Assembly (NCBI GenBank): GCA_023388355.1
Contig: JAEWGI010000079.1
Span: 1 to 42,122, forward strand
From: Pseudomonadota bacterium
Lineage (GTDB): Bacteria > Pseudomonadota > Gammaproteobacteria > Xanthomonadales > Xanthomonadaceae
Length of the DNA stretch: 42,122 nt
Direction: 5' to 3'
Positions 19,253 to 31,930 of this stretch are shown here, one piece after another. A program made the translations under genes and the position numbers. Below the pieces are notes generated by a model, which did no database searches, was not told where the DNA came from, and saw only the letters and a program-made list of their open reading frames with translations. Position 1 is the stretch's first letter. Each line of letters starts with the position of its first letter.

Positions 19253-21217
19253 TCAGCCGTAGAGTTCGAGCAGTTCGGACTCGGCAGCCTCGAGTTCGGC
19301 GCGCAGCTGCGCCTGGCGCTGGCCAAGCGATGCAGCCGCGGCCGCATCGGCCCAGGTGCCGGGCTCGGCCAGCTCGGTTTCGATTCCGGCCAGCGCGCGC
19401 TCAAGCTCCGCCACCCGCGCCTCGGCCTTGCCCAGCCGGTGCGGATTGACCTTCTGCGCCGGCTTTGCCGGCGCCGGCGCGGGCGCGGTTTGCACCGCGG
19501 CGGCGGGCGGCGCAGGCGCGCGTGCCTGGTCGCCGGCCGGGCGCGCGCGCAGCCAGGCGGCGTATTCGTCCAGGTCGCCATCGAACGGCCGGACCACGCC
19601 ATCGGAGACGCGCCAGAACGTGTCGCTGACCAGGCCGATCAGGTGGCGGTCGTGCGAGACCAGCACGATCGCGCCGTCGAAATCGCTCAGCGCCTCGGCC
19701 AGCGCCTCGCGCATGTCCAGGTCGAGGTGGTTGGTCGGTTCGTCGAGCAGCAGCACGTTCGGCTGCCGCCACGCGATCAGCGCCAGCGCCAGCCGCGCGC
19801 GCTCGCCACCGGAGAAGCCGTCGATGCTTTCGAACGCGCGGTCGCCGGGGAAATACCACTTGCCGAGGAAATCGCGGAAGGCCTGGGTGGGCGCATCGGG
19901 CGAAAGCTCGCGCAGGTGGTCGATGGGCGAGGTTCCCGCCACCAGCGACTCCACGGTGTGCTGGGCGAAGTAGCCGATGCGCAGGTCCGGATGCGCGTAG
20001 CGCTCGCCGCCCAGCAGCGGCAGCTCCCCCACCAGCGACTTGACCAGGGTCGACTTGCCGGCGCCATTGGGGCCCAGCAGACCGATGCGGTCGCCCGCCT
20101 CCAGGCCGAAGCCGACGCCGTGGAGGATGCGTATTGCTCCCTCCCCTTCAAGGGGAGGGCCGGGGTGGGGATGGTGTTGGCTGGCGACGCCCGTCCCAGC
20201 CCCGACACCATCCCCACCCAACCCTCCCCTTGAAGGGGAGGGCTGCGAGGCATAGCCGCAGCTGCCATCGTTGATCCGCAGCAGCGCATGCGGCAGCTTC
20301 GCGGGCGCGGGAAACTCGATCCGGAACTCGCGTTCGGCGCGCACCGCCTCGGTGCCGGCCAGCTTGGCCAGGCGCTTCATCCGGCTCTGGGCCTGGCGGG
20401 CCTTGCTGGCCTTGGCCTTGAAGCGGTCGATGAACTTCTGCAGGTGGGCGCGCTCGGCCTGCTCCTTGTCGTGCGCGATCTGCTGCTGGCGCAGGTGCTC
20501 GGCGCGCTGGCGCTCGAAGGCGGTGTAGTCGCCCACGTACAGCTTCGCCCTGCCGTCGTTGAGGTGCAGGGTGTGGGTGGACACGCCGTCGAGGAACTCG
20601 CGGTCGTGCGAGATCAGCAGCAGGGTGCCGGGGTACTTCAGCAGCCACTGCTCCAGCCAGTAAACCGCGTCCAGGTCCAGGTGGTTGGTCGGCTCGTCCA
20701 GCAGCAGCAGGTCCGAGGGCATCATCAGCGCGCGGGCCAGGTTCAGGCGCACGCGCCAGCCACCGGAGAACGAGGACACCGGGCGCTGGTGGGTGTCGGC
20801 GGGGAAGCCGAGCCCGTGCAGCAGCTTGCCGGCGCGCGCCTCGGCGTCGTACCCGTTGAGCTCGGCCAGCTTCTGGTGGGCCTCGGCCACCGCTTCCCAG
20901 TCCTCGCGCGCGTTGGCGTCCGCTTCCTCGCGGATGACCTCGGCGATCACCGTGTCGCCGCCGAGCACGAATTCCAGCGCCGGGTCCGGCAGCGAGGGGG
21001 TCTCCTGCGCGACCGAGGCGATGCGTACCCTGCCCGGCAGGTCGACGTCGCCCTTGTCGGCCTCCAGTTCGCCCTTGATCGCGGCGAACAGGCTGGACTT
21101 GCCGGTGCCGTTGCGGCCGACCACGCCCACCCGGTAGCCGGCGTGCAGGGCCAGGTCGACATTGGACAGCAGCAGGCGTTCGCCGCGGCGCAGGGCGAAG
21201 TTGCGCAAGGAGATCAT
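19253..21217 (-). CDS. yheS: ABC-F ATPase, YheS type, with a repeat-encoded insertion
   Basis: ABC-F proteins have two ATPase domains and no membrane part, and act on ribosomes. The 654-residue product follows E. coli YheS closely. Domain 1 has Walker A GRNGTGKSS, signature FSGGWRVRLNLARAL and LLLDEPTNHLDLDAVYWLEQW. An interdomain linker (YIDRFKAKAS-like FIDRFKAKASKARQAQSRMK) follows. Domain 2 has GPNGAGKST, FSGGERARLALALIAW and a second LLLDEPTNHLDLDMREAL. A C-terminal coiled coil (590-654) ends in ELLELYG. Residues about 325-360 (rich in Ser/Pro/Gly, including PSRGGLGGDGV and PHPGPPLEGEG) have no counterpart in YheS and are encoded by a palindromic DNA repeat at 20138-20243. They fall between the Gly-Tyr and Ile-Leu-His-Gly strands at the start of domain 2. 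All catalytic motifs are intact. Confidence 0.93.
   Translation of the reverse strand: MISLRNFALRRGERLLLSNVDLALHAGYRVGVVGRNGTGKSSLFAAIKGELEADKGDVDLPGRVRIASVAQETPSLPDPALEFVLGGDTVIAEVIREEADANAREDWEAVAEAHQKLAELNGYDAEARAGKLLHGLGFPADTHQRPVSSFSGGWRVRLNLARALMMPSDLLLLDEPTNHLDLDAVYWLEQWLLKYPGTLLLISHDREFLDGVSTHTLHLNDGRAKLYVGDYTAFERQRAEHLRQQQIAHDKEQAERAHLQKFIDRFKAKASKARQAQSRMKRLAKLAGTEAVRAEREFRIEFPAPAKLPHALLRINDGSCGYASQPSPSRGGLGGDGVGAGTGVASQHHPHPGPPLEGEGAIRILHGVGFGLEAGDRIGLLGPNGAGKSTLVKSLVGELPLLGGERYAHPDLRIGYFAQHTVESLVAGTSPIDHLRELSPDAPTQAFRDFLGKWYFPGDRAFESIDGFSGGERARLALALIAWRQPNVLLLDEPTNHLDLDMREALAEALSDFDGAIVLVSHDRHLIGLVSDTFWRVSDGVVRPFDGDLDEYAAWLRARPAGDQARAPAPPAAAVQTAPAPAPAKPAQKVNPHRLGKAEARVAELERALAGIETELAEPGTWADAAAAASLGQRQAQLRAELEAAESELLELYG
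20138..20243. repeat. palindromic repeat, copy 2, inside the ABC-F gene
   Basis: Two arms, each containing CTCCCCTTCAAGGGGAGG and a GGGGTGGGGATGGTGT block, face each other across a roughly 20 bp centre. The whole 106 bp is read through in frame by the ABC-F gene. The CCCTCCCC…GGGGAGGG/GGGGTGGGG design is the same as in the repeats between genes in this window, with CTTCAAG replacing the CGCAAGCG core. Confidence 0.85.
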
Positions 21218-21385
21218 GGGAGGGACGCTTAGAAGATTCGGGAATCAGCAGATGCGAAGGCATCCTGCGACATTGCATTCTACGTTAACGAATACTTGAC
21301 ATCCCAGCGGGCGAGCATGCCTTGCCCGACCCCGTTCAGCGGGATGTCCTGCGTCCCCGTTCCCCGCACCAAGGAGTCAAGCCCC

Positions 21386-23779
<2,394 letters not shown>

Positions 23780-23821
23780 GCAGGCCCGTCCCCGGGCCGC
23801 GCCATCCACCCGGGTCCACGT

Positions 23822-23860
23822 GCCGCGTGCCCCGCCATCCCGGCGGGGCACGCGGCGTTT
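23822..23860 (+). terminator. rho-independent terminator after the TonB receptor gene
   Basis: A perfect 15 bp stem (GCCGCGTGCCCCGCC, 23822-23836, with its inverse at 23842-23856) around a five-base loop, followed by GTTT. It lies 43 bp past the receptor stop and before the antiporter gene. The T-run is short, so termination may be partial. Confidence 0.75.
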
Positions 23861-23927
23861 GCGGCGGAGCGGCCGCATCGGCCAAACTCCCGACCCAAGC
23901 GGAACTTCCGCACACCCCCGCCCCCGG

Positions 23928-25682
23928 ATGCATCACGACACCAGCCTGATCGACATCGTCGCGGTTGGCCTGGCCCTGGCTTTCGTCCTCGGCGCCCTGG
24001 CCAACCGGCTGCGCCTGTCGCCCCTCGTGGGCTACCTCATCGCCGGCATCTGCGTCGGCCCCTATACCCCCGGCTTCGTCGCCGACCAGGAAATCGCCAA
24101 CCAGCTGGCCGAGATCGGCGTGATGCTGCTGATGTTCGGCGTCGGCCTGCACTTCTCGCTCAAGGACCTCATGGAGGTCAAGGCGATCGCGATTCCCGGC
24201 GCGGTCGCGCAGATCACCGTCGCCACCGTGCTCGGCTGGGGACTGGCGGCGCTGCTGGGCTGGCCGACCCTGCACGGGATCATCTTCGGCTTCTCCCTGG
24301 CGACCGCCAGCACCGTGGTGCTGCTGCGGGCGATGGAGGAACGGCGCCTGCTCGACACCGCCCGCGGCCGCATCGCCGTGGGCTGGCTGATCGTCGAGGA
24401 CCTGGCCTGCGTGATCGCGCTGGTGATGATGCCGGTGATGGCGGAAATCTTCGTCGGCACCAACGGCGCGCCGCCGCCCACGCTGCGCGGCGTGGCGATC
24501 ACCGTGTTCTGGACCATGCTCAAGGTCGCCGCCTTCGTCGCGGTGATGCTGGTGGTCGGGCGGCGGCTGATCCCGCTGGTGCTCGAGCGCATCGCCGGCA
24601 CCGGCTCGCGCGAACTGTTCACCCTGTCGGTGCTGGCGATCGCGCTGGGCATCGCCTTCGGCTCGGCGCTGCTGTTCGGCGTGTCGTTCGCGCTGGGCGC
24701 GTTCTTCGCCGGGATGCTGCTCAACGAGTCCGAGCTCAGCCACAAGGCGGCCAACGACTCGCTGCCGCTGCGCGACGCGTTCGCGGTGCTGTTCTTCGTC
24801 TCGGTGGGCATGCTGTTCGACCCGATGATCCTGGTGCAGCGGCCGCTGGAGGTGGCCGCCACGACGCTGATCATCATCTTCGGCAAGTCGGCGGCGGCAT
24901 ACTTCATCGTGCGCGCCTTCGGCCATCCCAGCTCCACCGCGCTGACCATTTCCGCCAGCCTGGCGCAGATCGGCGAGTTCGCCTTCATCATCGCCGGGCT
25001 CGGCGTGGCGCTGCAGATGCTGTCGGTGGACGAGCAGTCGCTGGTGCTGGCCGGCGCGCTGATCTCGATCATGCTCAACCCGATGATCTTCCGCCTGCTC
25101 GACCGGCGCCTGGCGAAGAAGGCCGCCGAGGCCGCGGCGGCGGAGGCCGCGGTCGAGGTCGCTGCGCGCGAGCACGAGGTCGAGCACCCGCCGCTGGACG
25201 TCGACGACCACACCATCGTGGTCGGCTATGGCCGCGTGGGCCGGCAGCTGGCGCTGCTGCTGCGCGACCGCGGCGTGCCGGTGGTGGTGGTGGAGGAAGA
25301 GGCCGACCTGAACCAGCGCGCGCGCGAGGAGGGCCTGCTCACCGTGCGCGGCAACGTGGCCTCCGAACCGGTGATGCGCGAGGCCCTGCCCGAGCGCGCC
25401 AAGCTGGCGGTATTCGCGATCCCGCGCGCGCTCGAGGCCGGCGAGACCATCGAGCGGATGAAGCAGCTCAACCCGGCGCTGACCGTGCTGGCGCGCGCGC
25501 ACAGCGAGGCCGAGGTACGCCACCTGCTGCAGCACGGTGCCGACGGCGCCGTGCTGGCCGAACGCGAGCTGGCGTTCTCGCTGGCCGAGATGGTCATGGC
25601 CACGCCGCCCTACCGTCCGGTGCGCAAGGCCGCCAGCGACGACGCGGCGCCGCCGAGCGATCCGGCGCCCGCGGCGGCCTGA
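23928..25682 (+). CDS. ybaL: YbaL-type cation/proton antiporter with TrkA-N domain
   Basis: A 584-residue inner-membrane protein of the CPA2 (Kef) family that aligns over nearly its whole length with E. coli YbaL. The start MHHDTSLIDIVAVGLALAF and LRLSPLVGYLIAGICVGPYTPGFVADQ match it, which fixes the ATG at 23928. Twelve or so membrane helices (about 8-395) include FALGAFFAGMLLNESELSHKAA and the NDSLPLRDAFAVLFFVSVGMLFDP block. The cytoplasmic TrkA-N domain carries HTIVVGYGRVGRQLALLLRD, with the GxGxxG nucleotide site. A short Ala/Pro-rich tail replaces the YbaL end. It probably exchanges K+ or Na+ for protons; the ion is not settled for YbaL proteins. The sirtuin gene follows 28 bp downstream and may share the transcript. 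Confidence 0.94.
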   Translation: MHHDTSLIDIVAVGLALAFVLGALANRLRLSPLVGYLIAGICVGPYTPGFVADQEIANQLAEIGVMLLMFGVGLHFSLKDLMEVKAIAIPGAVAQITVATVLGWGLAALLGWPTLHGIIFGFSLATASTVVLLRAMEERRLLDTARGRIAVGWLIVEDLACVIALVMMPVMAEIFVGTNGAPPPTLRGVAITVFWTMLKVAAFVAVMLVVGRRLIPLVLERIAGTGSRELFTLSVLAIALGIAFGSALLFGVSFALGAFFAGMLLNESELSHKAANDSLPLRDAFAVLFFVSVGMLFDPMILVQRPLEVAATTLIIIFGKSAAAYFIVRAFGHPSSTALTISASLAQIGEFAFIIAGLGVALQMLSVDEQSLVLAGALISIMLNPMIFRLLDRRLAKKAAEAAAAEAAVEVAAREHEVEHPPLDVDDHTIVVGYGRVGRQLALLLRDRGVPVVVVEEEADLNQRAREEGLLTVRGNVASEPVMREALPERAKLAVFAIPRALEAGETIERMKQLNPALTVLARAHSEAEVRHLLQHGADGAVLAERELAFSLAEMVMATPPYRPVRKAASDDAAPPSDPAPAAA

Positions 25683-25710
25683 GCGGCGACCGGTCGCAGG
25701 CGCGGGCCGC

Positions 25711-26430
25711 ATGCACGTCGTCTTCCTCACCGGCGCAGGCATGTCCGCGGAGAGTGGCGTCCCGACCTTTCGCGACGCGCTGGCCGGCCTGTGGGCACAG
25801 CACGACGCCGAACAGCTGGCCACGCCCGCGGCATTCCGTCGCGATCCGGCGTTGTGCTGGGGCTGGTACCGCTGGCGCGCGGCGCTGGTGCGGCGGGCGG
25901 TGCCCAACGCCGGACATCGGGCGATCGCGCAGTGGGCCCGCGACGGCAACACGATGTCGGTGATCACCCAGAACGTCGACGACCTGCACGAACGCGCCGG
26001 CTCTGGAGACGTGGTCCACCTGCATGGCAGCCTGTTCGCCTCGCGCTGCCTGGACTGCGGCCAGGCGATGGAACCCGATCCGATCCTGGACCGTCTCGAC
26101 GCGATCGACGAGGGAACGCGCGAAACGCCGCCACCCTGTCCGCGCTGCGGCGGGCCGTTCCGCCCTGGCGTGGTCTGGTTCGGCGAAGCGCTGCCGGAGG
26201 ATGCCTGGGACCGCGGCTGCGCCGCGGTGGAGGGGTGCGAGCTGCTGGTGGTGGTCGGCACTTCGGGCCTGGTGCAGCCCGCCGCATCGCTGCCGCTGCT
26301 GGCACGTGAGCGCGGAGCGCGCGTGGTCGAGATCAATCCGGTCGACAGCGCCGTGAGCGCCATCGCCCACGAGCGCCTGCGGATGCCGGCCGCCGCCGGC
26401 ATCCCCGCCCTGCTGGCGACCCTGGACTGA
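25711..26430 (+). CDS. cobB: NAD-dependent protein deacylase, sirtuin (CobB type)
   Basis: Removes acyl groups from lysines using NAD. The 239-residue protein has the NAD-binding GAGMSAESGVPTFRD (8-22), TQNVDDLH (87-94), the catalytic His105 in VVHLHGSLF, four zinc cysteines (C113, C116, C143, C146) and VVVGTSGLVQPAA. Tyr53 and Arg56 (WYRWR) match the YxxR pair of class III sirtuins that prefer succinyl- and malonyl-lysine, so desuccinylation is likely in addition to deacetylation; this is inferred from the motif. The ATG at 25711 is directly before the first strand. The stop is only 3 bp from the convergent metY stop, with no terminator between. Confidence 0.93.
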   Translation: MHVVFLTGAGMSAESGVPTFRDALAGLWAQHDAEQLATPAAFRRDPALCWGWYRWRAALVRRAVPNAGHRAIAQWARDGNTMSVITQNVDDLHERAGSGDVVHLHGSLFASRCLDCGQAMEPDPILDRLDAIDEGTRETPPPCPRCGGPFRPGVVWFGEALPEDAWDRGCAAVEGCELLVVVGTSGLVQPAASLPLLARERGARVVEINPVDSAVSAIAHERLRMPAAAGIPALLATLD

Positions 26431-26433
26431 GCC

Positions 26434-27723
26434 TCAGGCCTGGGCCAGCGCCTGCTCCAGGTCGGCCAGCAGGTCGTCGACGTGTTCGATGCCGATGCAC
26501 AGGCGCACCGTGTCCTCGGTCACTCCGGCCTGCGCCAGTTCCGCCGGCGAGAGTTGGCGATGGGTTGTCGAGGCCGGATGCGTGGCCAGCGAACGCGTGT
26601 CGCCGATGTTCACCAGCCGGGTGAACAGCCCCAGCGCGTCGAGGAAGCGGGCGCCCGCCTCGCGCCCGCCGGACAGGCCGAAGGTGAACAGCCCGGAGGC
26701 ACCGCCGTCGCGCAGGTACTTCTTCGCAAGCGCCTGGTCGGCATGGCCCGGCAGGCTGGCGTAGTTCACCCACTCCACCTTCGAATGCTTCTGCAGGTGC
26801 TGCGCGACCGCCAGGGTGTTGGCATTGATCCGGTCCATGCGCAGCGGCAGGGTCTCGATGCCCTGCAGGATCAGGAAGGCGTTGAACGGCGACAGCGCCG
26901 CGCCGGTATTGCGCAGCGGCACCACCCGCGCGCGGCCGATGTACGCGGCCGGGCCCAACGCCTCGGTGTAGACCACGCCGTGGTAGCTCACGTCGGGCTC
27001 GTTGAGGCGGCGGAAGCGCGCCTTGTGCTCGGCCCAGGGGAACCTGCCCGAATCCACGATCGCGCCGCCGATGCTGTTGCCGTGGCCGCCGAGATACTTG
27101 GTCAGCGAGTGCACGACGATGTCGGCGCCGAAATCGATCGGCCGCAGCAGGTACGGAGTGGGCACCGTGTTGTCGACGATCAGCGGCACGCCGTGCGCGT
27201 GGGCCACCTTCGCCACCGCCTCGATGTCGGTGATGTTGCCCAGCGGGTTGCCGATCGACTCGACGAACACCGCCTTGGTGCGCTCGTCGATCAGCTTGCC
27301 GAACGAGTCCGGATCGCGGTGGTCGGCGAAGCGCGTCTCGATGCCGAACTGCGGCAGCGTGTGCGCGAACAGGTTGTAGGTGCCGCCGTACAGCGCCGCC
27401 GAGGAAACGATGTTGTCGCCGGCCTCGGCGATGGTCTGGATCGCATAGGTGATCGCGGACTGACCCGAGGCCAGCGCCAGCGCGCCGATCCCGCCTTCCA
27501 GGGCCGCGACGCGCTGCTCCAGCACGTCGGTGGTCGGGTTCATGATCCGGGTGTAGATGTTGCCCGGCACCTTGAGGTCGAACAGGTCGGCGCCGTGCTG
27601 GGCGCTGTCGAAGGCGTAGGCCACGGTCTGGTAGATCGGCACCGCGACCGAACGCGTGGTCGGATCGGGCGAATAGCCGCCGTGGACGGCGATGGTTTCG
27701 GGCTTCCAATTGTTGTCGGACAT
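26434..27723 (-). CDS. metY: O-acetylhomoserine sulfhydrylase (MetY type)
   Basis: A PLP enzyme that makes homocysteine from O-acetylhomoserine and sulfide. The 429-residue product starts KPETIAVHGGYSPDPTTRSV and shows YTRIMNPTTDVLEQRVAALEGG (phosphate-binding Tyr/Arg) and the PLP lysine in VHSLTKYLGGHGNSIGG. It also has the long region of the MetY subgroup (about 430 residues, against about 390 for MetB/MetC) and the C-terminal CIGIEHVDDLLADL. The ATG at 27723 is used because MSDNNWKPETIAVHGG is the family start. No SAM riboswitch was recognised upstream. A palindromic repeat lies between it and clpB. Confidence 0.95.
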   Translation of the reverse strand: MSDNNWKPETIAVHGGYSPDPTTRSVAVPIYQTVAYAFDSAQHGADLFDLKVPGNIYTRIMNPTTDVLEQRVAALEGGIGALALASGQSAITYAIQTIAEAGDNIVSSAALYGGTYNLFAHTLPQFGIETRFADHRDPDSFGKLIDERTKAVFVESIGNPLGNITDIEAVAKVAHAHGVPLIVDNTVPTPYLLRPIDFGADIVVHSLTKYLGGHGNSIGGAIVDSGRFPWAEHKARFRRLNEPDVSYHGVVYTEALGPAAYIGRARVVPLRNTGAALSPFNAFLILQGIETLPLRMDRINANTLAVAQHLQKHSKVEWVNYASLPGHADQALAKKYLRDGGASGLFTFGLSGGREAGARFLDALGLFTRLVNIGDTRSLATHPASTTHRQLSPAELAQAGVTEDTVRLCIGIEHVDDLLADLEQALAQA

Positions 27724-27839
27724 GGCGCTGCACTCGGGTCGGACACTACCCATGACCATACTTGAAGCCCGGGCGGGGCGGAATGGCGGTTGCAGGGGCA
27801 ACCTTGGCTTCGGCTGGTCCGGAGTGGTGTCGCTCCGGT

Positions 27840-27943
27840 GGCCCCCACCCCAACCCTCCCCCGCAAGCGGGGGAGGGAGCTCAAAGCCGCACCGTTCTAC
27901 TCCCTCGCCCGTTTGCGGGGGAGGGCCGGGGTGGGGGCAAGCC
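27840..27943. repeat. C/G-rich palindromic repeat, copy 3
   Basis: Starts CCCCCACCCCAACCCTCCC and ends GGGAGGGCCGGGGTGGGGG, each arm with an inner CCCCCGCAAGCGGGGG-type hairpin and about 20 bp of unrelated sequence in the middle. It fills the space between the clpB stop and the metY promoter side. Reading from clpB it could fold as a 3' hairpin; there is no T-run. Confidence 0.85.
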
Positions 27944-27966
27944 GGAGCCGCCGTGCCGCAGCCGAA

Positions 27967-30552
<2,586 letters not shown>

Positions 30553-30598
30553 CGGGATCGCCTCGGAAGAATGGCCGGCCAGACCGGCGATGGTGTCC

Positions 30599-30627
30599 AG
30601 ATGCGGGTGAACGGCCGGCGAAACAAG
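30599..30627 (-). promoter_or_regulatory. candidate sigma-32 (heat-shock) promoter of clpB
   Basis: On the minus strand CTTGTTT stands 13 bp before CCCGCATCT, about 47 bp upstream of the clpB start. The consensus is CTTGAAA-N13-17-CCCCATNT, so the -35 is 5/7 and the -10 is imperfect. The position and the known heat-shock control of clpB support it; the match alone is weak. Confidence 0.4.
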
Positions 30628-30655
30628 CCTTGCCGCACTTTTCGTCCATTCCCGG

Positions 30656-31200
30656 GCAGGAGCAAAGCAGAGCGTTGCCGCTCCTGCTTCTGCTCCTTCC
30701 CCCGCAAGCGGGGCTACGTGCCCTCCGGGGCGGAAGGCCGGGATGGGGGCGCGCGCGAAGCGCGCGGTGGGTGGCGGCGCGACCTGAAGCCGCCCCCTCC
30801 CCGACTCCCCCCGCAAGCGGAGGGAGGAGCAAGGCGCAGCGTCATTGCTTCGCAGCGTCACTAGCTCCACTTCCGCTTCTGCTTCTGCCCCTTCCCCCGC
30901 TCGCGGGGGAAGGCCGGGATGGGGGCGCGCGCGAAGCGCGCGATGGGTGACGACGCAACCTGAAGCCGCCCCCCTCCCAACCTCCCCCCGCAAGCGGAGG
31001 GAGGAGCAAAGCGCAGCGTCACTAGTTCCACTTCCGCTTCCGCTTCCGCTTCTGCTTCTGCTTCTGCCCCTTCCCCCGCTCGCGGGGGAAGGCCGGGATG
31101 GGGGCGCGCGCAAAGCGCGCGATGGGTGGCGGCGCGACCTGAAGCCGCCCCGCTCCCAACCTCCCCCCGCAAGCGGAGGGAGGAGCAAGGCGCAGCGTGC
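30656..31200. repeat. tandem array of palindromic units upstream of clpB (copy group 4)
   Basis: About three full units and one partial unit of 167-179 bp, in direct repeat. The marker AGCAA(A/G)GC(G)CAGCG begins at 30661, 30828, 31005 and 31184. Each full unit holds a CCTTCCCCCGC…GCGGGGGAAGG hairpin, a GGGATGGGGGCGCGCGC block, a GACCTGAAGCCGCCCC block, and a CCTCCCCCCGCAAGCGGAGG hairpin. Between units is a run of six-base steps (CTTCCG/CTTCTG) of different length each time: about three steps at 30869 and six at 31029. It is 540 bp with no gene. It ends exactly where the truncated DCC-family frame ends. Confidence 0.88.
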
Positions 31201-31326
31201 TCAGCCGTTGCACAGCGCGCAGATGTCGTCGAAGGCGATGATGTCGACGCCAGGATCCGGGCCGGATCCATCCACGGGCATCGGCCCCGATGTTCCAGCG
31301 GCGCGGGCATCCGGCTTGCCGCTCAC
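31201..31326 (-). pseudogene. DCC-family thiol-disulfide oxidoreductase, N-terminal stub
   Basis: The frame starts at a GTG (31326) that overlaps the stop of the DUF4166 gene (GTGA), which is the mark of a real coupled gene. It runs 41 residues and ends in VDIIAFDDICALCNG followed by TGA. This is the opening of DCC/DUF393 proteins (usual start …FDGVCNLCNG…), with its CxxC pair intact. The remaining 90-110 residues of the family are missing: the next bases are the repeat array. In related genomes DCC and DUF4166 genes are often neighbours. It is almost surely a broken gene cut by the repeat array or by a deletion next to it. Confidence 0.65.
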
Positions 31327-31853
31327 GCCGGCTCCAGCCATCCGGCGTAGCGGATGATCCGGCCGGTCACCGGCAACGTGGCCTCCACTTCGAAGCGGTA
31401 GCGTCCGTCCTGCTCGTACTCGCGGCAGCGCACGCCTTCGAACATCGACGCCGGCATCGGCAGCAGGCCGAACAGGCGCGCGCCGGCCACCGTCCACCAG
31501 ATCGCACCGTCATTGGCGTGCAGGGCGAAGCGGAACTGCACCGGCCCCAGGCGCTCGCGCAGCAGGCCGCGATGCAGGGCCACGGTCGAGACCATCCGCG
31601 CGCCGCCAAAGCTGCGGCGCCAGGTTTCGCGCCCGGGCGCGCACTCGAAGTCGACGACGGTCTCGACATCCTCGCCGGCGGCCGGAAGGCCGGCCACCCG
31701 GGCGCACAGCCGCGCGAGCGGGTTGCGCCCGCGCTCGACGGTCGAACGACCGGCGTAGCGCGTCTGGCCGCGGATCGAATGCAGGCCGCGCAGGCTCTCG
31801 GGCAGCCGGAAGAAGGCGGCGCCTAGCGCCTGCTGGAACAAGGTGGGCTGCAT
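31323..31853 (-). CDS. DUF4166 domain protein
   Basis: A 176-residue protein with the DUF4166 layout: LFQQALGAAFFRLPESLRGL at the start, RCARVAGLP-like NPLARLCARVAGLPAAGEDV, then VVDFECAPGRETWRRSFGGARM and the C-terminal PMPASMFEGVRCREYEQDGRYRF. The function of the family is unknown. Members often sit next to DCC-type proteins or are fused to NAD-binding epimerases. It has no signal peptide or membrane helix. The stop overlaps the start of the truncated DCC gene, so the two were once made together. It lies 77 bp from pgeF on the same strand. Confidence 0.85.
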   Translation of the reverse strand: MQPTLFQQALGAAFFRLPESLRGLHSIRGQTRYAGRSTVERGRNPLARLCARVAGLPAAGEDVETVVDFECAPGRETWRRSFGGARMVSTVALHRGLLRERLGPVQFRFALHANDGAIWWTVAGARLFGLLPMPASMFEGVRCREYEQDGRYRFEVEATLPVTGRIIRYAGWLEPA

Positions 31854-31930
31854 GTGGCAAGGCTCGGGCGACGCGGCTCAAGCATAGCGGCTGGGCAGGA
31901 GCCGCGCATCGCCAGGCGGACGCGGGGGGG

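Noticed and set aside
21296..21301. TTGACA as a -35 for the TonB receptor gene
   Set aside because: No -10-like hexamer stands 16-18 bp downstream (the place reads GCCTTG).
23928..25682. Calling the antiporter KefB or KefC
   Set aside because: Start, length and blocks follow YbaL more closely, and no KefG/KefF-type oxidoreductase gene is adjacent.
27724..27839. SAM riboswitch upstream of metY
   Set aside because: No SAM-I or SAM-II type stems or conserved core were recognised; the region is short and holds no clear terminator pair.
30656..31200. Possible CRISPR array
   Set aside because: Units are 167-179 bp direct repeats made of G/C hairpins and six-base steps, with no short repeat alternating with unique spacers and no cas gene nearby.
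31201..31497. A 98-codon gene with ATG at 31497
   Set aside because: The upstream half lies inside the DUF4166 gene in another frame and has no similarity; only the part from the coupled GTG at 31326 looks like a DCC protein.
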